A DNA stretch of 64,000 nucleotides from CAYVIB01 sp964451365 (GCA_964451365.1 CAYVIB010000003.1:62001-126000), one strand, 5' to 3'. Counted from the stretch's first letter, positions 35,711-44,762 are shown. The notes: generated by a model from the sequence alone, not told the origin. A program made the numbers and translations.

Positions 35711-35729
35711 GTTTTCCTCCAAAAAATTT

Positions 35730-38237
35730 TTAAAGCAGTCGATACATTTCGACGCCGGCGAGGATGAAAGGACCGGTACCTTTTGGATCATTCTCCAGGA
35801 CCGGCTCGCTCATGTAATAGTGATAGCTCCCGTCGCGACCATAACCGAGGCCCGCCACCAGGCAGATATTGGTTAAACTGACCTTGCCGTCGCGGTGAAC
35901 GGTAATAAATTCGCTTACCAGGCCATCAAAGGCTTTTTGGGCCACCTCTTTATAGGACGCCGGCAGATAACCTTTGTTAACCGCCTTGGCGAAAAAATAG
36001 GTGAACATGGACGAGGCACTGGCCTCGCGGTAATTTCCCCGCGCATCCGGCTGGTCCAGTATCTGCCACCAGGTGCCGGTTGCCGGGTCCTGGTATTTGG
36101 CCAGTGCCGGTGCCAGTTCCCTAATCATGTCGATCAGGGGCTGGCGGTGCTGCTTATCGCCTTCCGGGATAAAATCGAGTACATCCACCAGCGCCATCGA
36201 CAACCAGCCCAGTCCGCGTCCCCAGAAATAGCGCGAAAGCCCTGTTTCAGGGTCGGCCCAGGCCTGTTGTTTTTTCTCGTCCCATGCGTGGTAGTACAGG
36301 CCGGTTTCGGAATCGCGCAGGTACTTGCGCATAATTTTGAATTCGTTGACAACCTCTTCAATACTCGCGCCGCCTTCAAACAGTTGTGAGTAACGGGCGA
36401 GGAAGGGCATACCCATGTAAACACCGTCGAGCCACAACTGGGAATCGTATTTTTTCTTGTGCCAGAAAGCGCCTTCCGAGGTGCGGGGGTGATGCTCGAG
36501 TTGACGCCGCAGATGACTCGCCGCAATTTTATATTTTTCTTCCTGGGTGGCGTCGTACAAGCGCAGAACACTGCGACCGGGGGCGACGCTGTCGATGTTG
36601 TAGCTGCTCTCGTTGTAGTTAAGAATTTCACCGCTGTCGGTAATAAAACTTGCGGTCACGGTTTTGATAACCTGTGCGTGCTTCGGGTCCTTGGTTTCCT
36701 TCGCCAGTTCGTCGTAGGCCAGCGGCAACAGGCCGACAATGTCATACTCGAATTTGGGTTTTCTTTCGCGATTGACATCCCATCCGTCGTAACGGTAATT
36801 CAAGGCTTTGCGCTGCAGTTCCGAATCCGCCAGTTTGGTTGCCCAGCCGAGGGCGTCGTCCGCTGAAACCGGAAGGGATTTGTTCGCCCTGGAATAGGCC
36901 GTGTGCAGTTGCACGCGGGGAGCCAGTGTCAATCTTTTCGCTTCACTTTCCACGTAATTGACGAATTGCTCCCTGGTTTTTATGCCGTTGAGTTCCTGTT
37001 CCCAGGCCGCCAGAAAATAATATTCTGCATCATTGTCGGCGGCGCTGACTACCGACGCATAGTTGTTGGCGTCCGTGGTTTGCTGCTCCAGATCTTTCTT
37101 GCGGAACAACAATGCCATGCCGAGATGGTCATCGTTCAGGCTTTGCTTCCCCCAACTGGCAACGTAGGTATAGGCTTCACCGGTAATATTCAGGTTGCCT
37201 TCGATCAATTCGGTACCCGGATGCTTGACCAGGCCAATGGCCAGGTTCGGCAATGAATTACTTAATTCAAGGCGGGTGTGCACGAGACGGCTGCCGCCGT
37301 GCATGGAAAGATTCGCCGTCAGGTTGACGGACTTGCCGGCCACCTGCCAGTTTTTGTAGACGATTTGCACGGCGGAATAGAGGTTTCCATTCTCCACAAT
37401 TTTTGCGTCCCAACCATCCACCTGTGACACCAGTTGCACTGATTCACCGTTCCAGTAACCGTAACCGCCCGCGCCGAGGGATTTTCCCACTTTCAGGATA
37501 TCCATTCCCCAGTCGGTCATCTCATGGTAGGAGTCGAAACCGTCCTGCCCCACGTTTTGCAGGACCATATCACTGGTTTTTTTGCCGAAAATATCAAAAC
37601 CGTTGCGCTCATCCAGGTAAACACGGTAACCAACTTTATCGGATTCAATTCCCGGCCCCTCGTAACGAATAAACCAGGAGTGGTCGGTATGTTGCGGCGG
37701 CGGAGTGAGTTGCCGGACATTTTCGAATGTGCCTCCAACGTACTCCCGCAGGTCGGGGTTGTCCTCGCGCGGCTGCCATTTGCCACCGGTTTTGCGGGAA
37801 ATTTCCGCCTGGGTCAGCTTGATGCTTTCAGCTTTGGTTTGGGAGTCTGCCACAATCACCAGTTCGTGTGTTTCTGCCGGAGCGAAATCCAGCAGCACGA
37901 AAAGACCATCGCCTTCACCATCGCCATCCCGGTCGATAATCTGGCTGGGAACGACATCGCCGTTTAATTTCACGGCGAGATTTTGGGTGGCTTCTTTGTC
38001 TATCCCCAGATCGTAAAAGCTGAAGTAAAGGGGTTCGAGTTCGCGGGCGGTATCCGACGGATTGCTGACTTTTGCGGTTGCCAGCGGCGGATGTGTATCC
38101 GTGGCCGTTTTACCCGTGGACCCTGGTTGCACAGTGTCGGGTGCTTGCACAGTATCGGAATTGCAGCCCGTCACAAGCGCCAGCAGCACGGCGAGTGAAA
38201 TACTGAGGGGATACTTTGAACTCGGTTTCAGCTTCAC
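35730..38237 (-). CDS. DUF4861-GH105 fusion lipoprotein (unsaturated galacturonyl hydrolase)
   Basis: 835 residues from a GTG at 38237 with AAGGT upstream. The signal ends in a lipobox (LVTGC). Residues ~50-440 look like a DUF4861 domain (VSNPSDTARELEPLYFSF, DRDGDGEGDGLFVLLDF, GVYRVYL-like GYRVYLDERNGFDIFGK). Residues ~460-835 form an (alpha/alpha)6 GH105 domain (YDSQLWLDGVYMGMPFLARY, SRYFWGRGLGWLSMALVDVL, YREASASSMFTYFFAKA). GH105 enzymes remove the unsaturated uronic acid from pectin lyase products. The two domains are usually separate genes, so the fusion is notable. Two operator palindromes lie upstream, and kduI follows after 19 bp. Confidence 0.85.
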   Translation of the reverse strand: MKLKPSSKYPLSISLAVLLALVTGCNSDTVQAPDTVQPGSTGKTATDTHPPLATAKVSNPSDTARELEPLYFSFYDLGIDKEATQNLAVKLNGDVVPSQIIDRDGDGEGDGLFVLLDFAPAETHELVIVADSQTKAESIKLTQAEISRKTGGKWQPREDNPDLREYVGGTFENVRQLTPPPQHTDHSWFIRYEGPGIESDKVGYRVYLDERNGFDIFGKKTSDMVLQNVGQDGFDSYHEMTDWGMDILKVGKSLGAGGYGYWNGESVQLVSQVDGWDAKIVENGNLYSAVQIVYKNWQVAGKSVNLTANLSMHGGSRLVHTRLELSNSLPNLAIGLVKHPGTELIEGNLNITGEAYTYVASWGKQSLNDDHLGMALLFRKKDLEQQTTDANNYASVVSAADNDAEYYFLAAWEQELNGIKTREQFVNYVESEAKRLTLAPRVQLHTAYSRANKSLPVSADDALGWATKLADSELQRKALNYRYDGWDVNRERKPKFEYDIVGLLPLAYDELAKETKDPKHAQVIKTVTASFITDSGEILNYNESSYNIDSVAPGRSVLRLYDATQEEKYKIAASHLRRQLEHHPRTSEGAFWHKKKYDSQLWLDGVYMGMPFLARYSQLFEGGASIEEVVNEFKIMRKYLRDSETGLYYHAWDEKKQQAWADPETGLSRYFWGRGLGWLSMALVDVLDFIPEGDKQHRQPLIDMIRELAPALAKYQDPATGTWWQILDQPDARGNYREASASSMFTYFFAKAVNKGYLPASYKEVAQKAFDGLVSEFITVHRDGKVSLTNICLVAGLGYGRDGSYHYYMSEPVLENDPKGTGPFILAGVEMYRLL

Positions 38238-38366
38238 GGGTATTTACCTTTTTATATTGATTAGTGATTGAATACCGCCACGGTACCGTTACTGGACGCG
38301 GCGCGTCTGATCGTGGCTGTTTTTGCAGGCCCGGTACAATGCAGATCTGACCAATGCTCTCATAGA

Positions 38367-38401
38367 TTGGTATACCAAACAACAATAATGGTATACCAAT
38401 T
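38367..38401. promoter_or_regulatory. Tandem ExuR/UxuR-like operators upstream of the GH105 gene
   Basis: TTGGTATACCAA at 38367-38378 is a perfect 12-bp palindrome. ATGGTATACCAAT at 38388-38400 is a second, 21 bp away centre to centre (two helical turns). The sequence matches the known uronate-responsive GntR operators of enterobacteria. It lies 130 bp before the DUF4861-GH105 start. Confidence 0.8.
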
Positions 38402-38432
38402 ATGGTCGTTATTTCTCCATGTAAGGATGTAA

Positions 38433-39890
38433 CTAGAGTGTGAAACGCTTGCCGTTGACCAGGACATTGTCGAGATCCAGCCCTTCAACATTTTCGATAA
38501 TGCCAGGCTCGTCGGCATGCACTATGGTCACGTTTTTCAGGTGGAGATCCTGTATCGGCGCCCGCGCGAATCCCCGAATATTGAAGGCCTGTTGCGCGTG
38601 GTTTACGTGCAGGTTTTCAATCACTACGTTGCGCACCGTTGGGTCGAACTTGCCGGCATCGCCTTCCTCGTAGTAAAAGTTGATGACGATGGCCTCGCGC
38701 ACCTCGCCGATGGTGCAGTTGCGCATAAAGAGGTTTTCCAACTGGCCGCCGCGAATGGAGTTGGTTTTGATGCGAAACCCTCTTTCCAGGTCCGGGCTGC
38801 TCATTTCGTTATTTTCCGCAAATACATTTCTCACGCCGCCGGAGATCTCGCTGCCGATCACCACGCCGCCGTGCCCCGCGCGCATTTTGCAGTTGCGGAT
38901 CACGATGTTTTCCGATGGAACGTTGATCCGCCGGCCGTCGTTATTGCGGCCGGACTTGATCGCGACGCAGTCGTCACCGGTATCGAAAAAGCAGTTTTCA
39001 ATCACCACGTTTTTGCAACTCTCCGGATCGCAGCCATCTGAATTGGGCCCCATGCTTTCAAATCGCACGCCGCGCACGGTGACGTTCTCGCACAACGTGG
39101 GGTGGAGCAGCCAGAAGGGGGCATTGGTGATTTTAATTCCCTCTACCAGCACATTTTTACACCGGTAGGGCTGCACGAATGGCGGGCGGAAGTAATAGCC
39201 CTCGGCAAAATGGCGCTGCTCCGGCGGGACACCGGCTTCGACCTGGGCCATCAGTTCCCTGCGCCCGGCGGCCTGGGTGCGGGGGCCTTCGTCGCCGTTG
39301 AATGCGTCTTTGCGGTTTTTGCTCAGCTTGCCGCTCCAGGGCCACCAGTGAGTCATGCTGGCCTGGCCGTCCAGTGTTCCCTCGCCGGTAATAGCGATAT
39401 TTTCCTTCTGGTATGCGTAGATCAGGGGGGAGTAGCCCATCATTTCCATGCCCTCCCAGCGGGTGAACACGGCGGGCAGGTAGTGGTTGGTATCCGTCAA
39501 AAACGAAATGGTTGCATCCCTTTCCAGGTGGAGATTGATATTGGATTTCAGGTGAATGGGCCCGCAAAGAAAATTACCTTCAGTGACAACCACCCGACCA
39601 CCTCCGGCGGTATGGCAGGCGCTGATCGCTTTGCGGAATGCGGCAGAGTTATCCGTTTTGCCGTCGCCAACGGCACCGTAGCGGGTGACATGGAAATCCC
39701 GGTCCGGAAAGTGAGGCAAAGGGGTTTGCGTGATAATTTTTTCTGCCAGTTGCCAGTGTTTTTCGTAATCCTTCCCGCGTGCGGGACGTATATGGGCCGG
39801 GCCTTTATTGTTCGTCGGAATTTGAGCGCACCCGGCAATTCCCAAGGCGGTCAGGCCTTGTAGCAGGGCTCTTCTCTTTATTGGCTGCAT
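38433..39890 (-). CDS. GH28 polygalacturonase, twin-arginine-type lipoprotein signal
   Basis: 485 residues, GAGGAG ribosome site. The N-terminus MQPIKRRALLQGLTALGIAGC combines RR with a lipobox, so it may be Tat-exported and lipidated. The right-handed beta-helix starts at FHVTRYGAVGDGKTDNSAAF. GH28 catalytic motifs are NSDGCDPES, DTGDDCVAIKSG, GHGGVVIGSE and RIKTN (Asp, Asp-Asp, His and Arg-Lys). It hydrolyses alpha-1,4-galacturonan, probably in exo fashion given the NYG-like loops; exo or endo cannot be decided. A GntR-type site lies about 50 bp upstream. Confidence 0.93.
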   Translation of the reverse strand: MQPIKRRALLQGLTALGIAGCAQIPTNNKGPAHIRPARGKDYEKHWQLAEKIITQTPLPHFPDRDFHVTRYGAVGDGKTDNSAAFRKAISACHTAGGGRVVVTEGNFLCGPIHLKSNINLHLERDATISFLTDTNHYLPAVFTRWEGMEMMGYSPLIYAYQKENIAITGEGTLDGQASMTHWWPWSGKLSKNRKDAFNGDEGPRTQAAGRRELMAQVEAGVPPEQRHFAEGYYFRPPFVQPYRCKNVLVEGIKITNAPFWLLHPTLCENVTVRGVRFESMGPNSDGCDPESCKNVVIENCFFDTGDDCVAIKSGRNNDGRRINVPSENIVIRNCKMRAGHGGVVIGSEISGGVRNVFAENNEMSSPDLERGFRIKTNSIRGGQLENLFMRNCTIGEVREAIVINFYYEEGDAGKFDPTVRNVVIENLHVNHAQQAFNIRGFARAPIQDLHLKNVTIVHADEPGIIENVEGLDLDNVLVNGKRFTL

Positions 39891-39936
39891 TGGCTTCTCC
39901 TCGGTTTGCGGTCAAGGATAAACCATTTACTGTTAA

Positions 39937-39949
39937 TTGGTAAGACCAA
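39937..39949. promoter_or_regulatory. FadR-type GntR operator upstream of the GH28 gene
   Basis: TTGGTAAGACCAA contains TGGTAAGACCA, an exact match to the FadR-subfamily consensus TNGTNNNACNA. It is 47 bp upstream of the GH28 start, where it could overlap the promoter. Confidence 0.65.
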
Positions 39950-40022
39950 ATTGGTGTGAGCGGTTAATCAGCGGGGTAACGGAAGCCGCCGGACAACTCA
40001 ACAGGAGTGCCGGCGGTTTGGT

Positions 40023-40790
40023 TTATTTGGTAATGGAAAAGCGTTCCCGATTTTGCTTCACCTTTCGCCGGGCTTCTTCAACGGCTTCGGCTTCAGTCGC
40101 ATCCAGAAGTTGTTGAATTACCCGGGTAAGGTGCTCACGCATCGCTGTGCGGGCGTCGTCTGGGTTATGTTTTTCCAGTGCATTCAGGATAACGCTGTGC
40201 TCCTCAATGCGGGGTCTGGAGCCGGCCTGACGCACCTTTTCGAGAATGCGGGCCGAAACCGGCGAGCTGTTGCGCAGTTCCCACAGGTAGTTGCAGACGG
40301 AGACAATGGCTTCGTTTTTGGTCGCCTTGGCGATCAGCATATGAAACTGGCGATCCGCATCTTCCCTGGCCGGTTCCATTTCATTTTCCTCGACCATGGC
40401 CTCCAGTGCTTCCCGCAGCTCGGCCAGTTCTTCATCGGTGATCAGTTTGGCTGCCAGTTCGGCGGCTTCGCCTTCAAACAGAATGCGCGCCTCAAGGATG
40501 TCGAAGGGGCCAACGTCGAGCTCCGATGTTGACAGGGCGTGGGTGTCGGTGCTGCAGACGTAAACTCCGGAGCCTCCCCGAACCTCCACGCAACCGGCCA
40601 GTTCCAGGGCGATAATGGCTTCCCGAATAGTGGGCCTGCTCACGTCAAACTGTTCGGCCAGCTTTCGTTCCGCCGGCAGGCGCGAGCCCGGTGGGTATTT
40701 GCCATCGGCAATCAGGTCCGCCAGTTGTTCCGCCACTTTCTGGTATAACCTGCCAGGGGTTTGTTTACCCGGTGCAATTAAAATATTCAT
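40023..40790 (-). CDS. GntR/FadR-family transcriptional regulator of the uronate locus
   Basis: 255 residues. The winged-helix domain (~8-75) has YQKVAEQLADLIADGKYPPGSRLPAERKLAEQFDVSRPTIREAI, standard for GntR. The C-terminal FCD-type all-helical domain (~95-240) has LFEGEAAELAAKLI, DRQFHMLIAKATKN and EEHSVILNALEKHNPDDA with the usual His/Asp metal or ligand residues. The subfamily matches ExuR/UxuR, which respond to hexuronates. Palindromic sites in the locus are its likely targets. It is divergent from uxaA, 203 bp away. Confidence 0.92.
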   Translation of the reverse strand: MNILIAPGKQTPGRLYQKVAEQLADLIADGKYPPGSRLPAERKLAEQFDVSRPTIREAIIALELAGCVEVRGGSGVYVCSTDTHALSTSELDVGPFDILEARILFEGEAAELAAKLITDEELAELREALEAMVEENEMEPAREDADRQFHMLIAKATKNEAIVSVCNYLWELRNSSPVSARILEKVRQAGSRPRIEEHSVILNALEKHNPDDARTAMREHLTRVIQQLLDATEAEAVEEARRKVKQNRERFSITK

Positions 40791-40992
40791 TTTCGAGTCA
40801 GCTTCGGTAGGTGAAGATTGGGTCAGTTTAGCAAGTGTGCTTGCCTGCCAACAAGTGCGGGCCAGCAGGATTGGTTAGTACGGTCGCGCCTGTATACATC
40901 TGTTGCGGTCAGGCCAATAAGCTGATAGATTTTACCACTTAGTTGGTCTGTTGTGTTGCCGATTGTGGCTGTCATATTTTTTGAGGGTTTTT

Positions 40993-42519
40993 GTGGGAAA
41001 GGTAATTCGTCTGCATGAGCGTGATAATGTTGTTGTTTCTCTGGAGGCGATACCTCGGGGTGGAAAAATAGTATTGGACGGGAAAAGTCTGGTGGCCGCC
41101 GGTGATATTCCCCGCATGCACAAGGTGGCCATCCGTCCCCTGGAAAAAGGGGAAAGCATTTTTAAGTATGGCCAATTCATTGGTTTTGCCGGCCAATCCA
41201 TTGCCGCCGGTGAGCATGTTCACACACATAACTGCATTGTCGGCGATTTTCAGAAAGATTACGGCTTTTGCCGCGAAGCGCGGCCGACCGAGCTTGTCCC
41301 TAAGGAAGAGCAGGCTTTTTTCCGTGGTTACCGCCGACCCAACGGCAAAGTGGGGACCCGCAACTACCTTGGGGTACTGACTACGGTAAATTGTTCAGCC
41401 ACGGTCGCCCGCCAGATCGCTGCCCGCTTTTCCACTCCTGAAAGCCTTGCCGGTTATGACAATATCGATGGTGTGGTGGCGCTGACCCATGAAACGGGCT
41501 GTGGCATGCGCTCCGAAGGTGAGGGCTACGAAGCCCTGCGTCGTACCTTCGACGGTTATATTCGCCACCCGAATTTTGGCGGCATCCTGCTGGTGGGGTT
41601 GGGTTGCGAAACCATGCAGGTGCAAAAAGTCCTGCGGGATTCCGGGCTGGCCGAATCCGACACTTTTATGGCGTACACCATTCAGGATGTTGGTGGCACC
41701 CGCCCGGCGATCGAAAAAGGCGTGGAGCAACTCAAGAGCCTGTTGTCGAAAGTTAACGACATAGAGCGGACACCTTGCCCCGCCAGTGAACTGACCCTGG
41801 CCGTGCAGTGCGGTGGCTCCGACGCCTTTTCCGGCATTACCGCCAATCCGGCTCTCGGCCTGGCGGCCGATCTGCTGGTTCGCCAGGGTGGCACGGTGAT
41901 CTATTCCGAAACCCCCGAGATATACGGCGCCGAGCACCTGCTGACGCAACGTGCCGAAACCCCGGAGATTGCGGAGCAGTTGCTCGAGCGAATTCGCTGG
42001 TGGGAGGACTACACCGCGCGCCATGGTTTTGAGCTCAATAACAACCCATCGCCCGGTAACAAGGAGGGTGGTCTCACCACTATCCTGGAAAAATCCCTCG
42101 GCGCCCAGGCGAAAAGTGGCTCCGCCACGATGAAGGGGGTTTACCTGTATGCCGAGGAAGTGAAGACGCGTGGCCTTGTATTCATGGACAGCCCGGGCTT
42201 CGACCCGGTCTCCGTCACCGGCCAGGTGGCCTCCGGCGCGAACGTGGTGGGTTTTACCACCGGCAGGGGCTCGGCCTTTGGCTGCAAACCGGTACCGAGT
42301 ATCAAGCTGGCGAGCAATACCCATATATATAAGCATATGGAAGAGGATATCGATATCAACTGCGGCACCTTGCTGGATGGGGTCGCCACGCTGGACAGTC
42401 TTGGAGAGGAGATTTTTAACCGGGTGTTGGCGGTTGCATCGGGCGAGCGGACCAAGAGCGAGTTGCTCGGTTACGGTGACGCGGAGTTCAACCCCTGGAA
42501 GATCGGTGCGGTGGTTTGA
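40993..42519 (+). CDS. uxaA: Altronate dehydratase (UxaA family)
   Basis: 508 residues from a GTG at 40993 (VGKVIRLHERDNVVV) preceded by GAGGG; the ATG-like frame before it lacks a ribosome site. The N-terminal SAF-like domain (~1-95) ends in HVHTHNCIVGDF. The catalytic domain contains GYRRPNGKVGTRNYLGVLTTVNCSATV, THETGCGM, LAVQCGGSDAFSG and GFTTGRGSAFGCKPVPSIKLASN. It dehydrates D-altronate to 2-keto-3-deoxygluconate in galacturonate catabolism. UxaB and UxaC are not in the window. Galactarate dehydratase is a related alternative; the pectin context favours altronate. Confidence 0.9.
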   Translation: MGKVIRLHERDNVVVSLEAIPRGGKIVLDGKSLVAAGDIPRMHKVAIRPLEKGESIFKYGQFIGFAGQSIAAGEHVHTHNCIVGDFQKDYGFCREARPTELVPKEEQAFFRGYRRPNGKVGTRNYLGVLTTVNCSATVARQIAARFSTPESLAGYDNIDGVVALTHETGCGMRSEGEGYEALRRTFDGYIRHPNFGGILLVGLGCETMQVQKVLRDSGLAESDTFMAYTIQDVGGTRPAIEKGVEQLKSLLSKVNDIERTPCPASELTLAVQCGGSDAFSGITANPALGLAADLLVRQGGTVIYSETPEIYGAEHLLTQRAETPEIAEQLLERIRWWEDYTARHGFELNNNPSPGNKEGGLTTILEKSLGAQAKSGSATMKGVYLYAEEVKTRGLVFMDSPGFDPVSVTGQVASGANVVGFTTGRGSAFGCKPVPSIKLASNTHIYKHMEEDIDINCGTLLDGVATLDSLGEEIFNRVLAVASGERTKSELLGYGDAEFNPWKIGAVV

Positions 42520-42634
42520 GCCGGATTTCCGGCTACTTATATATAGGAGGATGCATACTTCCGTAGTGGTTTTTTCGCTTCTATAAGCTCCCGGTTTTTA
42601 TCGCCATTTCCTCCAAAAATACGCCAAACACTTG

Positions 42635-42663
42635 TTGACACCCCGGGGGGCAGTCATTAGAAT
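42635..42663 (+). promoter_or_regulatory. Promoter of the S10 ribosomal protein operon
   Basis: TTGACA (42635-42640) and TAGAAT (42658-42663) are separated by exactly 17 bp. The bases after the -10 (GCGCGC) form a GC-rich discriminator typical of promoters repressed by ppGpp/DksA. It leaves a leader of roughly 70 bases before rpsJ. Confidence 0.85.
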
Positions 42664-42738
42664 GCGCGCTCATTTCGGCCGGCCCCCAGCGGTTGGACGG
42701 CTGATTGTTCTTTAAAAACACTTGGAGTTTTGGTTCAG

Positions 42739-43050
42739 ATGCAGAATCAACGTATTCGAATTCGCCTGAAGGCGTTTGATCACAAGCTGATTGATGCCTC
42801 CACGCAGGAAATCGTGGATACCGCTAAGCGCACGGGTGCCCAGGTTCGGGGGCCGATCCCTCTGCCTACCCGCAAAGAGCGATTCACGGTTTTGATATCT
42901 CCGCACGTTAATAAAGATGCGCGAGATCAGTACGAAATTCGTACCTATAAGCGTCTGCTCGATATTGTCGAGCCGACCGAAAAAACAGTTGATGCTTTGA
43001 TGAAGCTGGATTTGGCGGCTGGCGTCGAAGTTCAAATTAGTCTGGGCTAA
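42739..43050 (+). CDS. rpsJ: 30S ribosomal protein S10
   Basis: 103 residues, first gene of the S10 operon. The start MQNQRIRIRLKAFDHKLID is universal for S10; a TTG three codons earlier is open but unlikely. GPIPLPTRKERFTVLISPHVNKDARDQYE is the conserved head-contact loop. S10 is a component of the 30S head and is also NusE, the partner of NusB in antitermination. A near-consensus promoter lies just upstream. Confidence 0.98.
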   Translation: MQNQRIRIRLKAFDHKLIDASTQEIVDTAKRTGAQVRGPIPLPTRKERFTVLISPHVNKDARDQYEIRTYKRLLDIVEPTEKTVDALMKLDLAAGVEVQISLG

Positions 43051-43065
43051 AGGCTCAAGTAAAGG

Positions 43066-43149
43066 GCCTTGAATACAAATTCAAGGCTTGTGTAACGCTC
43101 TGAAATGGGCGGCCATAGCGGGTCCCTCCCGACACTGTCATAGGGAGGG
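43066..43149 (+). promoter_or_regulatory. Two hairpins in the rpsJ-rplC spacer
   Basis: GCCTTGAAT/ATTCAAGGC (43066-43087, 4-base loop) and CCCTCCC/GGGAGGG (43124-43149) lie in the unusually long 131-bp gap after rpsJ. Neither is followed by a T-tract, so they are more likely processing, stability or regulatory structures than terminators. Confidence 0.6.
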
Positions 43150-43181
43150 GGAAAAGCCCCGTACACTGCGAGGTTACAAAA

Positions 43182-43826
43182 ATGACGATTGGAATAGTCG
43201 GCCGCAAGAGCGGCATGACACGCATTTTTACAGACGATGGTTTATCCGTTCCTGTCACTGTGATTGAGGCTTCGCCCAATCGCATCACTCAGGTTAAGAA
43301 CGCAGAAACCGACGGTTATGGCGCAGTCCAGGTTACCGTAGGGTCTCGTCGCGCCTCCCGTGTTAAAAAACCCGCCGCGGGTCACTTTGCCAAAGCTGAA
43401 ACAGAAGCTGGGCGAGCCCTGTGGGAACTGCGCAACGATTCCGGTGAGCAGTTCGATGTGGGTAGTCAGATTACTGTCGATGTTTTCCAGGCCGGGCAGA
43501 AAGTCGATGTAACGGGCACTTCCAAAGGTAAGGGTTTTGCAGGTGTGATCAAGCGCTGGAATTTCTCCGCGCAGGATGCCACCCATGGTAACTCCCTGTC
43601 TCACCGGGCACCTGGTTCTATCGGCCAGTGTCAAACCCCGGGCCGTGTATGGAAAGGTAAAAAAATGGCTGGTCATATGGGGGCTGAGCGCGTAACCACT
43701 CAGAACCTTGAGATCGTAAAGGTCGATGTTGAGCGCAACTTGATATTGATAAAAGGCGCCGTTCCCGGTGCGCCAGGTGGCGATGTAATCATTCGTCCCG
43801 CCGTCAAAGTGCGTAACAACGCTTAA
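43182..43826 (+). CDS. rplC: 50S ribosomal protein L3
   Basis: 214 residues. MTIGIVGRKSGMTRIFTDDG is the L3 start, and GTSKGKGFAGVIKRWNF with SHRAPGSIGQCQTPGRVWKGKKMAGHMG is the long loop that reaches the peptidyl transferase centre. Its Gln in SIGQCQTP is the site methylated by PrmB in E. coli. GAGG ribosome site. Confidence 0.98.
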   Translation: MTIGIVGRKSGMTRIFTDDGLSVPVTVIEASPNRITQVKNAETDGYGAVQVTVGSRRASRVKKPAAGHFAKAETEAGRALWELRNDSGEQFDVGSQITVDVFQAGQKVDVTGTSKGKGFAGVIKRWNFSAQDATHGNSLSHRAPGSIGQCQTPGRVWKGKKMAGHMGAERVTTQNLEIVKVDVERNLILIKGAVPGAPGGDVIIRPAVKVRNNA

Positions 43827-43844
43827 TAGTCCCAGGAGTCGACC

Positions 43845-44459
43845 ATGGAATTAAGTATTGCTACTCCCCAAGGCGCCAAAGGTACGGTTGCGGTATCTGA
43901 AGCGGCGTTTGGCAGAGAGTTTAATCAAGATCTGGTGCACCAGGCGGTTGTGGCCTATATGGCAGCCGGCCGTCAGGGCACGAAAGCACAAAAAAACCGA
44001 GCGGCCGTTTCCGGTGGCGGTAAAAAGCCCTGGCGTCAAAAAGGCACTGGCCGTGCTCGCGCCGGTACCATCAGAAGCCCGCTTTGGCGTTCCGGTGGTG
44101 TAACCTTTGCCGCCCAGCCACGTAACTTCGAGCAGAAGCTGAATAAGAAAATGTACCGCGCCGCATTGCGCTGTATTTTGTCGGAGCTGAACCGGCAGGA
44201 ACGGCTCGTTGTGGTGGAAGAATTCGATGTGGATGCGCCCAAGACCAAAGGTCTGGTGCAGAAGCTGGCTCAGTATGACCTGTCGGAAGCGCTGATCGTT
44301 TCGGACTCCGTCAGTGAAAACCTCTACCTGGCCGCGCGCAACCTGCACAAGGTCGACGTGCGCGATGTGCAAGGCATCGACCCGGTCAGCCTGGTCGGAT
44401 TTGAAAAAGTAGTGGTGACTGTGCCCGCCCTTAAAAAGCTTGAGGAGGCACTGGCATGA
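43845..44459 (+). CDS. rplD: 50S ribosomal protein L4
   Basis: 204 residues. The tunnel-lining loop GTKAQKNRAAVSGGGKKPWRQKGTGRARAGTIRSPLWRSGG is fully conserved. In E. coli L4 also represses the S10 operon through the leader RNA; the leader here is too short for that arrangement. Stop overlaps the rplW start by 4 bp. Confidence 0.98.
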   Translation: MELSIATPQGAKGTVAVSEAAFGREFNQDLVHQAVVAYMAAGRQGTKAQKNRAAVSGGGKKPWRQKGTGRARAGTIRSPLWRSGGVTFAAQPRNFEQKLNKKMYRAALRCILSELNRQERLVVVEEFDVDAPKTKGLVQKLAQYDLSEALIVSDSVSENLYLAARNLHKVDVRDVQGIDPVSLVGFEKVVVTVPALKKLEEALA

Positions 44460-44752
44460 ACCAGGAGCGTTTATACAAAGTCATTCTTGGCCCGGTCATT
44501 TCTGAAAAGTCAGCCACGGTAGCGGACTCCTCCAATCAGGTGGTGTTCAAAGTGGCAAGAGACGCAAAAAAGCCTGAAATCCGGGCAGCTGTTGAAAAAT
44601 TGTGGGACGTCAAGGTCCAGGACGTTCGGGTGCTGAACGTCAAGGGTAAAACCAAGCGCACACGTTATGGCATGGGCCAGCGTAGTGACTGGAAAAAAGC
44701 CTATGTACGTCTGGAGCAAGGTCAAGAAATTGATTTTGCCATAGCGGAATAA
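44456..44752 (+). CDS. rplW: 50S ribosomal protein L23
   Basis: 98 residues. It overlaps rplD (ATGA), so translation is coupled. RLYKVILGPVISEKSA and the C-terminal KGKTKRTRYGMGQRSDWKKAYV are L23 signatures. It sits at the exit tunnel and docks trigger factor and SRP. Confidence 0.98.
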   Translation: MNQERLYKVILGPVISEKSATVADSSNQVVFKVARDAKKPEIRAAVEKLWDVKVQDVRVLNVKGKTKRTRYGMGQRSDWKKAYVRLEQGQEIDFAIAE

Positions 44753-44762
44753 GGAGCGGATC

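Noticed and set aside
42519..42534. AGCCGG-ATTT-CCGGCT hairpin at the end of uxaA
   Set aside because: No T-tract follows, so it was not called as an intrinsic terminator.
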